From positions 1,240,001-1,304,000 of the forward strand of contig NZ_CP121662.1 of the NCBI RefSeq assembly GCF_029714285.1: DNA of 64,000 bases. The letters are read 5' to 3'. The DNA comes from Rhizobium sp. CB3090. Its GTDB lineage: Bacteria; Pseudomonadota; Alphaproteobacteria; Rhizobiales; Rhizobiaceae. The translations under genes were made by a program, and so were the position numbers. This document shows positions 8,176-17,383 of this stretch, piece by piece. The stretch's first letter is position 1. Every line of letters starts with the position of its first letter. Below the pieces are notes generated by a model that did not search any database, was not told where the DNA came from, and saw nothing but the letters and a program-made list of their open reading frames with translations.

Positions 8176-9585
8176 TTATTGTCCCAGCCACCCGGCGCAA
8201 TCCGCCAGCGCCCGCTTGGCGATAAGTTGCCGTTTCATGATCGTCTTATCCTTGCCGCGGAAGCGCTTGACGCCCTCCGGCTTGACGATCGAGCCTGGTT
8301 CCAATTCCGGAAACAGCCCGAAATTGATGTTCATCGGCTGGAAGGATCGCTTGCCCGGCTCTTCATCGGAAACGATATGGCCGCCGGTGATGTGGTTGAG
8401 CAGCGAACCCAGCGCCGTCGTGTCCGGCGGCAGCGACGGCGACTCACCCTTGCGCTCGGCAGCGGCAAAGCGTCCGGCGAGCAGGCCGATGCTAGCGCTT
8501 TCGACATAACCTTCGCAGCCGGTGATCTGGCCGGCAAAGCGCAGGCCCGGCCGCGATTTCAGCGTCAGCGAGCGATCGAGCAGCGTCGGCGAATTGATAT
8601 AGGTATTGCGGTGCAGCCCGCCGAGCCGTGCGAATTCGGCATTCTCCAGGCCTGGGATCAGCCGGAAAATCTCGGCCTGCGCACCATATTTCAGCTTCGT
8701 CTGGAAACCGACCATGTTGTAGAGCGTGCCAAGAGCATTGTCTTGGCGGAGCTGGACGATTGCATAGGCCTTGACGCCTGGATTATGGGCATTGGTCAGG
8801 CCCATCGGCTTCATCGGCCCGTGGCGCAGCGTCTCGCGCCCGCGCTCTGCCATCACTTCGATCGGCAGGCAGCCATCGAAATAGGGCGTGCCTTCCCATT
8901 CCTTGAAACCAACCGCATCGCCGGCAATCAGGGCATCGACGAAGGCATTGTATTGGGCTTCGTCCATCGGGCAGTTGATGTAGTCCTTGCCGGTGCCGCC
9001 CGGTCCGACCTTGTCGTAACGTGACTGGTACCAGCAGATATCCATATTGATGCTATCGCGATAGACGATCGGCGCGATGGCGTCGAAAAAGGCAAGCGCA
9101 TCCGCACCGGTCTCGGCCTGGATGGCGCTGGCGAGTCCGGGTGCCGTCAGTGGTCCGGTGGCGATGATCGCCTGGTCCCATTCCTTCGGCGGCAGACCCT
9201 GGATTTCCTCGCGCAGGACCGTGATCAGCGGATGGCTTTCGATCGCCTGCGTGACTGCTGCGGAAAATCCATCGCGATCCACCGCCAGCGCGCCGCCGGC
9301 GGGAACCTGGTGTTTATCCGCCGAAGCCATGATCAGCGAGCCGGCCAAACGCATTTCCGCATGGATGACGCCGACTGCATTGCTGGTCGCATCATCGGAG
9401 CGAAAAGAATTGGAACAGACGAGTTCCGCCAGATCGTCGGTCTTATGCGCCTCGGTGCCGCGCACGCCGCGCATCTCATGCAGGATGACGGGCACGCCGG
9501 CGCTGGCGATCTGCCAAGCGGCTTCCGAGCCGGCAAGACCGCCGCCGATGACATGGATGGGAGAAAAAGAGCTGCTATTTGTCAT
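8176..9585 (-). CDS. trmFO: Methylenetetrahydrofolate-tRNA (uracil-54 C5)-methyltransferase, FADH2-dependent
   Basis: A 469-residue flavoprotein that makes ribothymidine at position 54 of the tRNA T-loop, using methylenetetrahydrofolate. An N-terminal FAD-binding motif ([15 protein letters not shown]) and [11 protein letters not shown], which contains the catalytic-type cysteine, are present. The start chosen is the ATG at 9585 (MTNSSS...), about 20 residues before the FAD motif; an upstream in-frame start would add 33 residues with no homology. Length is standard for the family. It stands alone, convergent with the repeat-capped gene. Confidence 0.95.
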   Translation of the reverse strand: MTNSSSFSPIHVIGGGLAGSEAAWQIASAGVPVILHEMRGVRGTEAHKTDDLAELVCSNSFRSDDATSNAVGVIHAEMRLAGSLIMASADKHQVPAGGALAVDRDGFSAAVTQAIESHPLITVLREEIQGLPPKEWDQAIIATGPLTAPGLASAIQAETGADALAFFDAIAPIVYRDSINMDICWYQSRYDKVGPGGTGKDYINCPMDEAQYNAFVDALIAGDAVGFKEWEGTPYFDGCLPIEVMAERGRETLRHGPMKPMGLTNAHNPGVKAYAIVQLRQDNALGTLYNMVGFQTKLKYGAQAEIFRLIPGLENAEFARLGGLHRNTYINSPTLLDRSLTLKSRPGLRFAGQITGCEGYVESASIGLLAGRFAAAERKGESPSLPPDTTALGSLLNHITGGHIVSDEEPGKRSFQPMNINFGLFPELEPGSIVKPEGVKRFRGKDKTIMKRQLIAKRALADCAGWLGQ

Positions 9586-9697
9586 GCGCGCGTCATTACC
9601 ACGGGCAGGGCGGCGATCCAATTGCTTTACGCAAAAGCCGGAATCAAAAACGGCGCCGAAGGGCGCCGTCTTGGGGCAGTCCACTTGGTCCGTTGTA

Positions 9698-9841
9698 TTA
9701 ACGGAAAGAGCGGGAAGCGATGTTGCGGATTTCGTAGCGGCTAACGCCGATATCCGACAGGGTCTGGCTGGAAAGGTTGCCGAGCTCGTTCAGGGTGCGG
9801 CGGTAGCTAATCCAGTTCTTGGCAATGCGAAGCGGGTTCAT
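9698..9841 (-). CDS. DUF1127 mini-protein, copy 1 (47 residues)
   Basis: A 47-residue basic protein reading [20 protein letters not shown], then [20 protein letters not shown], ending in SRSFR. This is the DUF1127 signature (xLxxLsdxxLxDIGisRxxI). Small DUF1127 proteins of alphaproteobacteria are Arg-rich and have been linked to phosphate and C1 metabolism and RNA turnover in agrobacteria; the exact role here is unknown. It forms a pair with copy 2 at 10158-10304, about 50% identical. A TATATAG -10-like element lies about 60 bp upstream. Confidence 0.88.
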   Translation of the reverse strand: MNPLRIAKNWISYRRTLNELGNLSSQTLSDIGVSRYEIRNIASRSFR

Positions 9842-9926
9842 TGTTTTGTCCTCAGTCATTCATGTTGCGAGCGGCACGATTGCCGCCTCAGCGCTTGCCA
9901 TCTATATAGGCGCGAGGACGAATATT

Positions 9927-9937
9927 TTGCAGTGCAA
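9927..9937. promoter_or_regulatory. Perfect 11-bp palindrome upstream of DUF1127 copy 1
   Basis: ttgcagtgcaa at 9927-9937 is a perfect palindrome about 86 bp upstream of the start codon and just upstream of the presumed -35 region of the minus-strand gene. This position would suit an activator site. No regulator is identified. Confidence 0.35.
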
Positions 9938-10079
9938 ATAAAAAGCGTCTGCTATGCATTTGTGCAATATGACGCCCAAAAAGCCATCAATGCCCAAAAT
10001 TTATGTGACCCTGCGAGGCGCATGGCTTGAAGCAGTTTGAGAGTTGCTGCCGGCGCGAACGACGGAAAAAAACAATGCC

Positions 10080-10120
10080 AAAAAAAGAACGCCCGCCGCG
10101 GTTGTCCGCAACGGGCGTTG
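10080..10120 (-). terminator. Rho-independent terminator of DUF1127 copy 2
   Basis: The arms aacgcccg (10088-10095) and cgggcgtt (10112-10119) form a stem with additional pairing inside. On the minus strand it is followed by a run of T residues (complement of 10080-10087). It lies 38 bp downstream of the 10158-10304 gene. Confidence 0.85.
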
Positions 10121-10157
10121 TGTAGGCTGTCGCTATTTAGCGAAGCCAAACCGGTAC

Positions 10158-10304
10158 TTAGCGGCCGGTGGCTTCGCGAGCTACGCGACGGATGTCCGAA
10201 CGATCGATACCGAGGTCGTGCAGTTCGCGGGTGCTCATGCGGCCGAGTTCGTTAACGGTCTGACGATACTTGCGCCAGTTATTGAAAGAGCGGGTCAGGT
10301 TCAT
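10158..10304 (-). CDS. DUF1127 mini-protein, copy 2 (48 residues)
   Basis: A 48-residue protein starting MNLTRSFNNWRKYRQTVNEL and containing RELHDLGIDRSDIRRVARE, the DUF1127 signature. The start at 10304 is preceded on the minus strand by AAAGGGA at good spacing; the longer upstream reading frame has no homology. It has its own terminator, so it is a separate unit from copy 1. The function of the family is not established for this protein. Confidence 0.9.
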   Translation of the reverse strand: MNLTRSFNNWRKYRQTVNELGRMSTRELHDLGIDRSDIRRVAREATGR

Positions 10305-10704
10305 TTTAAATCCCTTTCGAGGGTCTGGAGATCTTGCCGGTTCCGCAATTGGTTCCGTCCTTGATCTGATGATCGTGAATATATGCTGCGCTGCAAGAAC
10401 TAAAAGAGCGAATGCTTCATGCCACCTATGCGCATGGTGCAATTCAGTATGATGATTTGGTTAAGAGAGTGGCTGCTTTATGTGCACATCGTAGTGGCGC
10501 GAAGGCGAGCATTCGGCAGGATATTTGGTCGAGTCTGTGATCGTTTGCGCGAATTGAGCAATTGCTCAAGAAGGTCGGCCCCGCGAGCTCGGCACGCGAA
10601 CAAAATCCGGACCGCACTCCCTGTACTCTTCCAATAGTCCGGGCCGCAAAAGCAGTGCGCAGCCGCGGCCTGCCGATTCGCGCCGAGTAGACCGATTTGG
10701 TTGG
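10305..10704. other. Gene-free stretch upstream of DUF1127 copy 2
   Basis: About 400 bp with no convincing reading frame on either strand. The part next to 10305 should hold the promoter of the DUF1127 gene. Nothing else was recognised. Confidence 0.5.
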
Positions 10705-10835
10705 ATAAAAAATAACGCCCACCGCGGGAGGAGGATGCGGTGGGCGTCATTTGTGGTGATTGACGACTGGGAGGAGGAGTGTCGTCAATCCATCGGAGCG
10801 CACTGGGAGGAGGAGTGTGCGGCTCCGAATTCTGT
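10705..10835 (-). ncRNA. Three-hairpin anti-Shine-Dalgarno sRNA, alpha-r14 (NfeR1)-like
   Basis: On the minus strand three consecutive hairpins each expose a CUCCUCCC-type loop. Stem 1 pairs 10795-10803 with 10817-10826, stem 2 pairs 10760-10767 with 10781-10788, and stem 3 pairs 10715-10725 with 10737-10747. Stem 3 is an 11-bp GC-rich terminator followed by a T-run (complement of 10705-10714). The loops are complementary to ribosome-binding sites, as in the trans-acting alpha-r14 sRNA family; NfeR1 of Sinorhizobium meliloti is a member that regulates ABC-transporter mRNAs and osmoadaptation. There is no competing reading frame. The exact 5' end is not determined. Confidence 0.82.
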
Positions 10836-10840
10836 GTGAG

Positions 10841-11155
10841 GATTTATCCCCAGGCTCTTTCCAGCTTTCGCCGAAGCGGCGCGCCACCGCCGTCCTTTGA
10901 TGCTCATAAAATAGTATGACTTTTTATTTTTGTGCAGCGCAATAATTTCATGGGAGGCATGCTGAATTTGCATACCTTAGGGCGATGCCTATGCCGCAAA
11001 CGATCATTCTAGGGAGTAAAGCCTTAATCCAACATTAACGCGGTGCGGCTTTGCTGGAAATCCGGCTCGATTTGAGACTCGAAAGAGCGACTTCGAACCC
11101 ACTCGATCTGTGATAAGACGTGCTGAGACGAGGGAATCGCTGTCAGGGGCGCGCG
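10841..11155. other. Intergenic region between sRNA and DUF2157 gene
   Basis: About 315 bp without a gene. It should hold the minus-strand sRNA promoter (around 10850-10930, AT-rich) and the promoter of the DUF2157 gene. No specific box is certain. Confidence 0.45.
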
Positions 11156-12310
11156 ATGTACCGGGGTAGGCTGGAGCGTGATTTAAAGATCTGGGTGGAT
11201 AAGGGACTGGTCGACGCACCGGCAGCGGCGGCGATTCTCAGCGAATATGACAGCCGCCCTGCAAGCTTCAGCCTCGGTCGAGTGCTTGCCGTCATGGCGG
11301 CGCTGTTGGTTGGCGTCGCGATTCTGCTTTTCGTAGCGTCGAATTGGGAGGCCATCCCCAGGGTTGTCAGGCTCTCCGGGCTTATAGCGCTGATCTGGGC
11401 TTTTTATCTCGGCGGCGCCTATTCATTCACGCGCGGGCATCCGATTCTCGCCTCGGCGGTGCTGATTCTCGGTACGATGAGTTTCGGTGGCGCCATGTCG
11501 CTGGTCGGCCAGATGTATAATATGTCCGGCGATGATCTGACGATGATGATCGTCTGGTTCGCAGTCGCCAGCATCGCGGCCACATTGTTTCGCTCAAGCG
11601 CGCAGGTCGCTCTTGCCGGGTTTCTGGCTTGGGGCTTTTGCGGCTTTTATCTTTGGGATCATTATGACCAATGGTACGGCCTCATGCCTTGGGCGCCACC
11701 GGTTATGGCGGCCGTGCTGATCGCCCTTGTCCGATACGTCAATGCGCCGAGGTCTCGGCATCTTGCCTACTTCATGCTTGTCGGCTGGCTGACATGGATT
11801 TTTGCGCAGTATGAGAGCCTGCATGCGGCTGTTCTGCTTGCCGCCGCCGGCTTGATTGTGTTCCTGGCCGTTAGCCTGCCAGTTTCGCCTCTGATGCGGA
11901 TCGCCCGGACTGCCGGCGCGGCGCCGGCCTTCTATGCCTTCCTCATCGCTGCCATCGGTCTCTTCGCAGTCCATGGAGAGATCGGCAACGGTGTTTTTGA
12001 GAACAATATATGGGTTGAAAACAAGCTGCCTCTCATCGTGATTGCCTTTGTGACGCTCGCAAGTGCCATCGTAGCGATCATTCTGAGCGGCCGCGACAAT
12101 GGTGCAGTGCGTTATCTCGCATACGTCGTCTTTGCTTGGGAGATTCTCTATCTTGCGAGCGAGACGGTTGGTTCGATCATCGGCACATCGGGCTTCTTCC
12201 TGATTTGCGGCGTGTTGGTTGCCATCGCCGCCTGGCTGGTCATTCGGCTTGAGCGGCGATTTTCCCATCATGCCGGCCCGCGGAGTGACGGGCAGGAGGT
12301 GCAGGTATGA
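11156..12310 (+). CDS. DUF2157 polytopic membrane protein
   Basis: A 384-residue protein with a short soluble N-terminus (YRGRLERDLKIWVDKGLVD) containing the DUF2157 motif, then about ten hydrophobic helices from residue 45 onward. ATG at 11156 follows AGGGG; a GTG at 11120 is possible. DUF2157 proteins are inner-membrane proteins of unknown function, nearly always encoded next to a GDYXXLXY protein, as here: the stop overlaps the next start by four bases (ATGA), implying coupled translation. Confidence 0.87.
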   Translation: MYRGRLERDLKIWVDKGLVDAPAAAAILSEYDSRPASFSLGRVLAVMAALLVGVAILLFVASNWEAIPRVVRLSGLIALIWAFYLGGAYSFTRGHPILASAVLILGTMSFGGAMSLVGQMYNMSGDDLTMMIVWFAVASIAATLFRSSAQVALAGFLAWGFCGFYLWDHYDQWYGLMPWAPPVMAAVLIALVRYVNAPRSRHLAYFMLVGWLTWIFAQYESLHAAVLLAAAGLIVFLAVSLPVSPLMRIARTAGAAPAFYAFLIAAIGLFAVHGEIGNGVFENNIWVENKLPLIVIAFVTLASAIVAIILSGRDNGAVRYLAYVVFAWEILYLASETVGSIIGTSGFFLICGVLVAIAAWLVIRLERRFSHHAGPRSDGQEVQV

Positions 12311-12918
12311 CGATGGCAGCCGAAACGAGCAGCGTCGCACGCAACCTCAGCCGGCGCATGTGGATCGCCGCCATCATTGTCGCGACGCTGCAGACGGCCA
12401 TCCTTGGCTATATGGTCGGCGAACGGGCTTGGGGCTTGAGAAGCGGCGTCGAAGTGCTGTTGAAAACCGCTCCGATCGATCCCCGCGATTTGCTGCGCGG
12501 CGACTATGTGACACTGAATTACGATATTTCGCGGGTACCGGTATCGACCCTGATCGGCGGGGCACCGACCGAGAGCCGGAAAAACCAGGTTCTGTCCGTT
12601 CGCCTGAAGAAACGGGATGATGGCTATTGGGGCATTGTCGAATCGTCCTTTGGACCATTGGAACCGAAACCGGACACCGTCGTTCTCAAAACCCTGCCTT
12701 TCGACTATTTCTCTTATGGCGATAGCCCGGAGGCTACGATCCAGGTCACATACGGCATCGAGCGCTATTATATGCCCGAAGGCGAGGGCCGCGCCATCGA
12801 GGATGCACGCAATCACGACCGCGTCGCCATTGCCGCCCGCGTCTCGGCCGATGGCGTGGCGCATATCAGGAGCCTGCTCCTGGACGGTAAATCCGTCTAT
12901 GACGAGCCGCTTTACTGA
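12307..12918 (+). CDS. GDYXXLXY-motif membrane-anchored protein
   Basis: A 203-residue protein with one N-terminal membrane helix (about residues 16-37) and a periplasmic domain carrying RGDYVTLNYDISR near residue 62, the motif that names the family. A second conserved segment, FGPLEPKPD, follows. It overlaps the DUF2157 gene by four bases and is almost certainly its partner. The biochemical role of the pair is unknown. Confidence 0.88.
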   Translation: MTMAAETSSVARNLSRRMWIAAIIVATLQTAILGYMVGERAWGLRSGVEVLLKTAPIDPRDLLRGDYVTLNYDISRVPVSTLIGGAPTESRKNQVLSVRLKKRDDGYWGIVESSFGPLEPKPDTVVLKTLPFDYFSYGDSPEATIQVTYGIERYYMPEGEGRAIEDARNHDRVAIAARVSADGVAHIRSLLLDGKSVYDEPLY

Positions 12919-12952
12919 CGGCGTTTCCGTGGAAAACCAAACAAGGTCCGCG

Positions 12953-12980
12953 GACGGTCGTGGAACCGTCATTTTTCCTT
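12953..12980 (+). terminator. Terminator after the DUF2157/GDYXXLXY pair
   Basis: gacggt (12953-12958) pairs with accgtc (12965-12970), followed by ATTTTTCCTT. The stem is short but correctly placed 35 bp after the stop. Confidence 0.6.
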
Positions 12981-13062
12981 TGCGTGGTTTAAAACGGGTG
13001 ATATAGAGACGCCGCGCTCCGGAAGGCCTCATGGGCAGGCATTGCCGTATGCTTTTGGGAAC

Positions 13063-13147
<85 letters not shown>

Positions 13148-13217
13148 AGGCTGCCTTGTGGACGGGAGAGGCTTAACGAGCCTGTCTCCTGACCCGCTGT
13201 AGGACGCGCCATTTTGC

Positions 13218-13265
13218 CTAGAGCATCCCGCTTTCTACTGGAAAGTGGACAAGATGCCCTAGATT
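13218..13265. repeat. TAGAGCAT palindromic repeat, copy A
   Basis: ctagagcatcccgctttc followed by tact and ggaaagtgg forms a hairpin, ending in gccctagatt. The same 18-base head recurs at 57119. Small palindromic repeats with this head are common between rhizobial genes. A separate hairpin, gcgcgttc/gaacgcgc, lies at 13288-13307. Confidence 0.6.
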
Positions 13266-13424
13266 CCGAGAGGGAGAGCGACCTTTTGCGCGTTCGTTCG
13301 AACGCGCGGCGCTCCAGCAAAATGATGAGGAATTGCATCCAAGCCACGCTCGGGATTTTCCGGCGTCGTGCTCATCGAAACGAACGGCTGTCTGGGCACG
13401 GCCGCCATGAATGAAGGTAGGACA

Positions 13425-14921
13425 ATGCAGGTTATCGAAACGCTCGCTGAAGGGCTGAAGCGCGAAATCAAGGTGGTCATCCCGGCCAAGGACATGGAAG
13501 TTCGCATGAACGAGCGTCTGGCCGAGGTCAAGGACAAGGTCCGTATCAACGGTTTCCGTCCGGGCAAGGTGCCGGTTGCGCATCTGAAGAAGGTCTACGG
13601 CAAGTCGATCATGGCCGACCTCGTCAACGAGATCGTTCGCGACCAGCCGCCGGCCATCCTGACCGAGCGCGGCGAAAAGTCGGCGACCCAGCCGGAAGTC
13701 GCCATGACCGAGGACAAGGACGAGGCTGAAAAGATCCTCGCCGCTCAGGCCGATTTCGAGTTCACGCTTTCCTATGAAGTCATCCCGGCAATCGAACTGA
13801 AGTCCGTCAAGGGCGTCAAGGTTACCCGCGAAGTCGCCGAAATCGGCGAGGACGAAGTCACCGAACAGATCCTGAAGATCGCCGAAAGCGCCCGCAGCTA
13901 CGAGACGAAGAAGGGCAAGGCCGCCAACGGCGACCGCGTCACGATCGATTATCTCGGCAAGGTCGATGGCGAAGCCTTCGAGGGCGGCAAGGACGAAGAC
14001 GCTCAGCTCGTCCTCGGCTCCAACCGCTTCATCCCGGGCTTCGAAGAGCAGCTCGTAGGCTTCAAGGCTGGCGATGAGAAGACCATCACTGTGACGTTCC
14101 CGGCTGATTACCCGGCCAAGAATCTTGCCGGCAAGGAAGCCACCTTCGACATCAAGGTAAAGGAAGTCGCAGCACCCGGCGACATCGAAATCAACGATGA
14201 ACTCGCCTCCAAGCTTGGCATCGAATCCGCCGACCGCCTGAAGGAAATCGTCCGCGGCCAGATCGAAAGCCAGTATGGCTCCGTTACCCGTCAGAAGGTC
14301 AAGCGTCAGATCCTCGACCAGCTTGACGAGATGTATCAGTTCGACACCCCGCAGAAGCTTGTCGAAGCCGAATTCGCCAGCATCTGGCGCCAGATCCAGA
14401 CCGATCTCGATGAATCCGGCAAGACCTTCGAAGACGAAGACACGACGGAAGAAAAGGCTCGCGAAGAATATCGCAAGCTCGCCGAACGCCGCGTCCGCCT
14501 TGGCCTCGTTCTCTCTGAAATCGGCGAAAAGGCCGGCGTCGAAGTGAGCGAAGACGAAATGCAGCGCGCCCTCTATGCGCAGCTCCAGCAGTTCCCGGGT
14601 CAGGAAAAGGAAATCCTGAACTTCTTCCGCAACACGCCCGGCGCCTCGGCCAACCTGCGCGCGCCGATCTTCGAAGAAAAGGTCATCGACCACCTGCTGA
14701 CCGAAGTCGACGTCACCGACAAGACCGTTTCCAAGGAAGCGCTGCTGGCTGACGACGAGGCCGAAACCGAAGACAAGCCGGCAGCCAAGAAGGCTGCTCC
14801 GAAGAAGAAGGCTGCCGCCAAGGCTGAAGCAACCGAAGCTGCCGCCGAAGGCGAAGAAGCTGCCGCTCCGAAGAAGAAGGCCGCTCCGAAGAAGAAGGCT
14901 GCTGAAGACAGCGCCGAATAA
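13425..14921 (+). CDS. tig: Trigger factor, ribosome-bound chaperone and prolyl isomerase
   Basis: A 498-residue protein starting at the ATG at 13425 ([14 protein letters not shown]) after AGGTAGG; upstream in-frame starts add unrelated residues. The N-terminal domain contains the ribosome-docking GFRPGKVP signature (residues about 43-50). The FKBP-type isomerase domain spans about 160-250 ([14 protein letters not shown]), followed by the helical chaperone arms. After residue 445 comes a low-complexity tail rich in Lys, Ala and Pro with repeated APKKKAA units, absent from E. coli trigger factor. The gene is monocistronic with a strong terminator. Confidence 0.97.
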   Translation: MQVIETLAEGLKREIKVVIPAKDMEVRMNERLAEVKDKVRINGFRPGKVPVAHLKKVYGKSIMADLVNEIVRDQPPAILTERGEKSATQPEVAMTEDKDEAEKILAAQADFEFTLSYEVIPAIELKSVKGVKVTREVAEIGEDEVTEQILKIAESARSYETKKGKAANGDRVTIDYLGKVDGEAFEGGKDEDAQLVLGSNRFIPGFEEQLVGFKAGDEKTITVTFPADYPAKNLAGKEATFDIKVKEVAAPGDIEINDELASKLGIESADRLKEIVRGQIESQYGSVTRQKVKRQILDQLDEMYQFDTPQKLVEAEFASIWRQIQTDLDESGKTFEDEDTTEEKAREEYRKLAERRVRLGLVLSEIGEKAGVEVSEDEMQRALYAQLQQFPGQEKEILNFFRNTPGASANLRAPIFEEKVIDHLLTEVDVTDKTVSKEALLADDEAETEDKPAAKKAAPKKKAAAKAEATEAAAEGEEAAAPKKKAAPKKKAAEDSAE

Positions 14922-14948
14922 TTCGGCTCTCTTCCGAAACGAAATCAC

Positions 14949-14978
14949 GCCCTGCCGTTCGCGGCGGGGCCTTTTTTG
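14949..14978 (+). terminator. Rho-independent terminator of tig
   Basis: gccctgccg / cggcggggc with a ttcg tetraloop, followed by CTTTTTTG, 27 bp after the tig stop. Confidence 0.92.
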
Positions 14979-15087
14979 TTGGGGTAGGGCGTGGGAAAAT
15001 CGCGGAATTTAGGAGTAGATGGCTCCACCCGCTACTGTAGCCGCTCGTGGCAATATCAAACCACAGGCGACCACTCCTTCCTCTCAC

Positions 15088-15546
15088 CTATTTCTGCAGC
15101 CTCGATATTTGGGTCGTGTCATATCGTTCCCTCAATTCCGCAATGGCGTCGGGATTCGGCGTGTTGCTCTGCGCAACAAGCTTCACAAGTTCCTCAAAAT
15201 AATGTTCGTGCCCGGGCGGCGAGACTGTCATGATCATCCTCGCCGTCTTGCCACTGGCATTGCCAATATTGTGGGGCACCCCTGGAGGGATGAAGACATA
15301 GGTCCCCGGCGTGGCCGTGATTTTCCGGCCGTCGATGTGCCATTCACATTCGCCCTCAAGAACAAAGAAGGTTTCTTCCTGAACCCGGTGAACATGGAGG
15401 CCGGTGGAAAAACCCGACGGCAATGTCCAGTCAAACATCGACGTGTGCTTTGTATCTCCCCCGACCACCAGCAATCTCAAAGGCTCTCCGGCCAGCTTCA
15501 GCTCCTTGCCTTCACCCGGCATTCGAACAATGGCTTTCGCGCTCAT
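15088..15546 (-). CDS. Cupin-domain protein
   Basis: A 152-residue single-cupin protein. Motif 1 is GLHVHRVQEETFFVLEGE (about residues 48-65), holding two of the metal-binding histidines and the glutamate; motif 2 is PPGVPHNIGN (about 85-94) with the last histidine. The metal site looks intact, so it may be an oxygenase, isomerase or sensor, but the substrate cannot be read from sequence. It is divergent from the winged-helix/TPR regulator at 15625, 78 bp away, and may be its target. Confidence 0.85.
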   Translation of the reverse strand: MSAKAIVRMPGEGKELKLAGEPLRLLVVGGDTKHTSMFDWTLPSGFSTGLHVHRVQEETFFVLEGECEWHIDGRKITATPGTYVFIPPGVPHNIGNASGKTARMIMTVSPPGHEHYFEELVKLVAQSNTPNPDAIAELRERYDTTQISRLQK

Positions 15547-15624
15547 TTCACTCTCCTCCGCTGTTGTGTCTCAAGGCCCTGGTGACCTCCCGAAGGATGC
15601 TGCTTTGCCAACTCGAAGTCGCAA

Positions 15625-17226
15625 ATGGATTGCGAAAATGTTGCAAAATATCTGCGAATGATATTTCCTCGACCTATGGCGACGGTCCACACGTTCGGCT
15701 CGTTTCGCCTCGATGCGGACGCTGAAATTCTGTTTTGCCGAGCAGAGCCGTTGGGGCTGGGGCGACGCGCAGTGGCGCTATTGCGGGTGCTTCTGGAACG
15801 GGCGGGAATGCCGGTTGGCAAGGAGGCGCTGATAGAGGCCGCATGGCCGGGTCTCGCCGTCGAGGACAGCAATCTTACGGTCCAGATGGCAGCCATACGC
15901 CGCGCACTTTCCGAGGATGGTGGTTCGAGTTGGATCGAGACTCTGCCGCGGCGGGGATATCGATACATTGGGCCAGAGGTGACAAGCGAGGACGTGCTCG
16001 ACAAAGCAGCGTGCCGAACACCATCCTCGCATAGTCTTCCATCCGGACCATCCGTTGCCGTGCTTCGGTTCTCAAATCAGAGTGGTGACGCTCAACAGGA
16101 GTATTTCGCAGACGGCATCGTCGAAGACATCGCGGCCGGCCTGTCCCGAATAAATTGGCTGCTTGTGGTCGCACCAAAATCAAGTTTTGCGTATGACGGG
16201 CAATCGGTGGACCTGAAGCAGATCGGCGAGGAGCTGGGCGTACGCTATCTCCTGCAGGGCAGTGTGCGAAGGTCCGGCGGTCGCGTCCGGATATCTGCCC
16301 GGATGATCGAGGCGGAGACCGGAAGCCTACTGTGGACGGAACGGTTTGACCGTCCGCTTGACGACATTTTCGAACTGCAGGATGAAATCGCCCTCAATGT
16401 CGTCAGTGCCATCGAGCCGCACCTCCGCAAGGCGGAATTGGAGCGCGTCAGGCGCAAGCGGCCCGAAAGTCTTGACGCCTATGACCTCGTTTTGCAAGCT
16501 CAGCCCGACGTCTACTGCGGCATGCCGGTGGAGGCAACAAGGGCATTGGTGCTGTTGGACCAGGCGCTTGTTCTCGAACCAAGCTATGCGCTGGCGCATG
16601 CCTTTGCTGCAATGTGCCATCACTGCCTTTTCCTCCGCGCCGGATTGCTCGAAGAACATCGTCTGGCATCGGTCCGACACGCTCGGACGGCAATTCTCCA
16701 CGGACAAGACGATGCGCTCGCGCTGACATTTGCCGCTTTTTCCATTGGAATGGACGAACACGATCGCGATGCCGCCTTCGCCGCGGCCGAAGCTGCCCTC
16801 GCCATCAGCCCATCTTCGGCGATAACCTATATCGTTGGCGGCGTGATGTTTGGGTGGGCCGGAAAGGCCGAGCGCGCCGTCGAATGGGGCGAGCGGGCGT
16901 TGCGTCTCAGCCCTTTCGATCCCTGGGCATGGTCCGCTTTTCATGCATTGGTGCTTGGTCATTTCCATCTGGGAAATTACGAGGATGCAGTCAAAGCAGC
17001 TTACAGGGCTGTTCAATACAATCCTCGCCACAGCATTTCGTACATGCTGTTGGCGGCATCGCTCGCAAACCTTGGGCGCCACGCCGATGCCAAAAGTGCG
17101 GCGGCACGAGTTTTGGAACTACAGCCTGCTTTTCGCTACCGCATGCAATTTTCCGGCGTCGACTGCCAACCAGCGTTATCGGCATCTCTCGGCATCGCGT
17201 TGGAAATCGCGGGACTTCCTGGATAA
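15625..17226 (+). CDS. Winged-helix (OmpR/CadC-type) regulator with TolB-like and TPR domains
   Basis: A 533-residue soluble protein. Residues about 20-115 form an OmpR/PhoB-type DNA-binding winged helix (ALLRVLLERAG, DSNLTVQMAAIRRAL, IETLPRRGYRYIG). Residues about 145-270 resemble the TolB/FlgO-like domain often found with adenylate cyclases (FADGIVEDIAAGL, YLLQGSVRR). The rest contains TPR-like helical repeats. There is no receiver domain and no membrane helix, unlike CadC. A start at the ATG at 15676 (MATVHTFGSF) is also possible. Divergence from the cupin gene suggests local control, which is inference. Confidence 0.83.
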   Translation: MDCENVAKYLRMIFPRPMATVHTFGSFRLDADAEILFCRAEPLGLGRRAVALLRVLLERAGMPVGKEALIEAAWPGLAVEDSNLTVQMAAIRRALSEDGGSSWIETLPRRGYRYIGPEVTSEDVLDKAACRTPSSHSLPSGPSVAVLRFSNQSGDAQQEYFADGIVEDIAAGLSRINWLLVVAPKSSFAYDGQSVDLKQIGEELGVRYLLQGSVRRSGGRVRISARMIEAETGSLLWTERFDRPLDDIFELQDEIALNVVSAIEPHLRKAELERVRRKRPESLDAYDLVLQAQPDVYCGMPVEATRALVLLDQALVLEPSYALAHAFAAMCHHCLFLRAGLLEEHRLASVRHARTAILHGQDDALALTFAAFSIGMDEHDRDAAFAAAEAALAISPSSAITYIVGGVMFGWAGKAERAVEWGERALRLSPFDPWAWSAFHALVLGHFHLGNYEDAVKAAYRAVQYNPRHSISYMLLAASLANLGRHADAKSAAARVLELQPAFRYRMQFSGVDCQPALSASLGIALEIAGLPG

Positions 17227-17383
17227 TGGAGCATTCGAGTGATTTTCCGGGCGACGTCCTCGGCAGCTAACAGTGGGGCGGTCCGGCCGAAAGTGGCCAT
17301 CAGTGGCATCTGCCGCAAAACGTCGGACGATTGGGTCTCCTCTCACCGTTTCAACGAGGAGAGGAGATTATGCCGCAACCTGC

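Noticed and set aside
13218..14948. 576-residue minus-strand open frame
   Set aside because: Antisense to tig, rich in Leu/Gly/Phe from the mirrored GAA/AAG codons.
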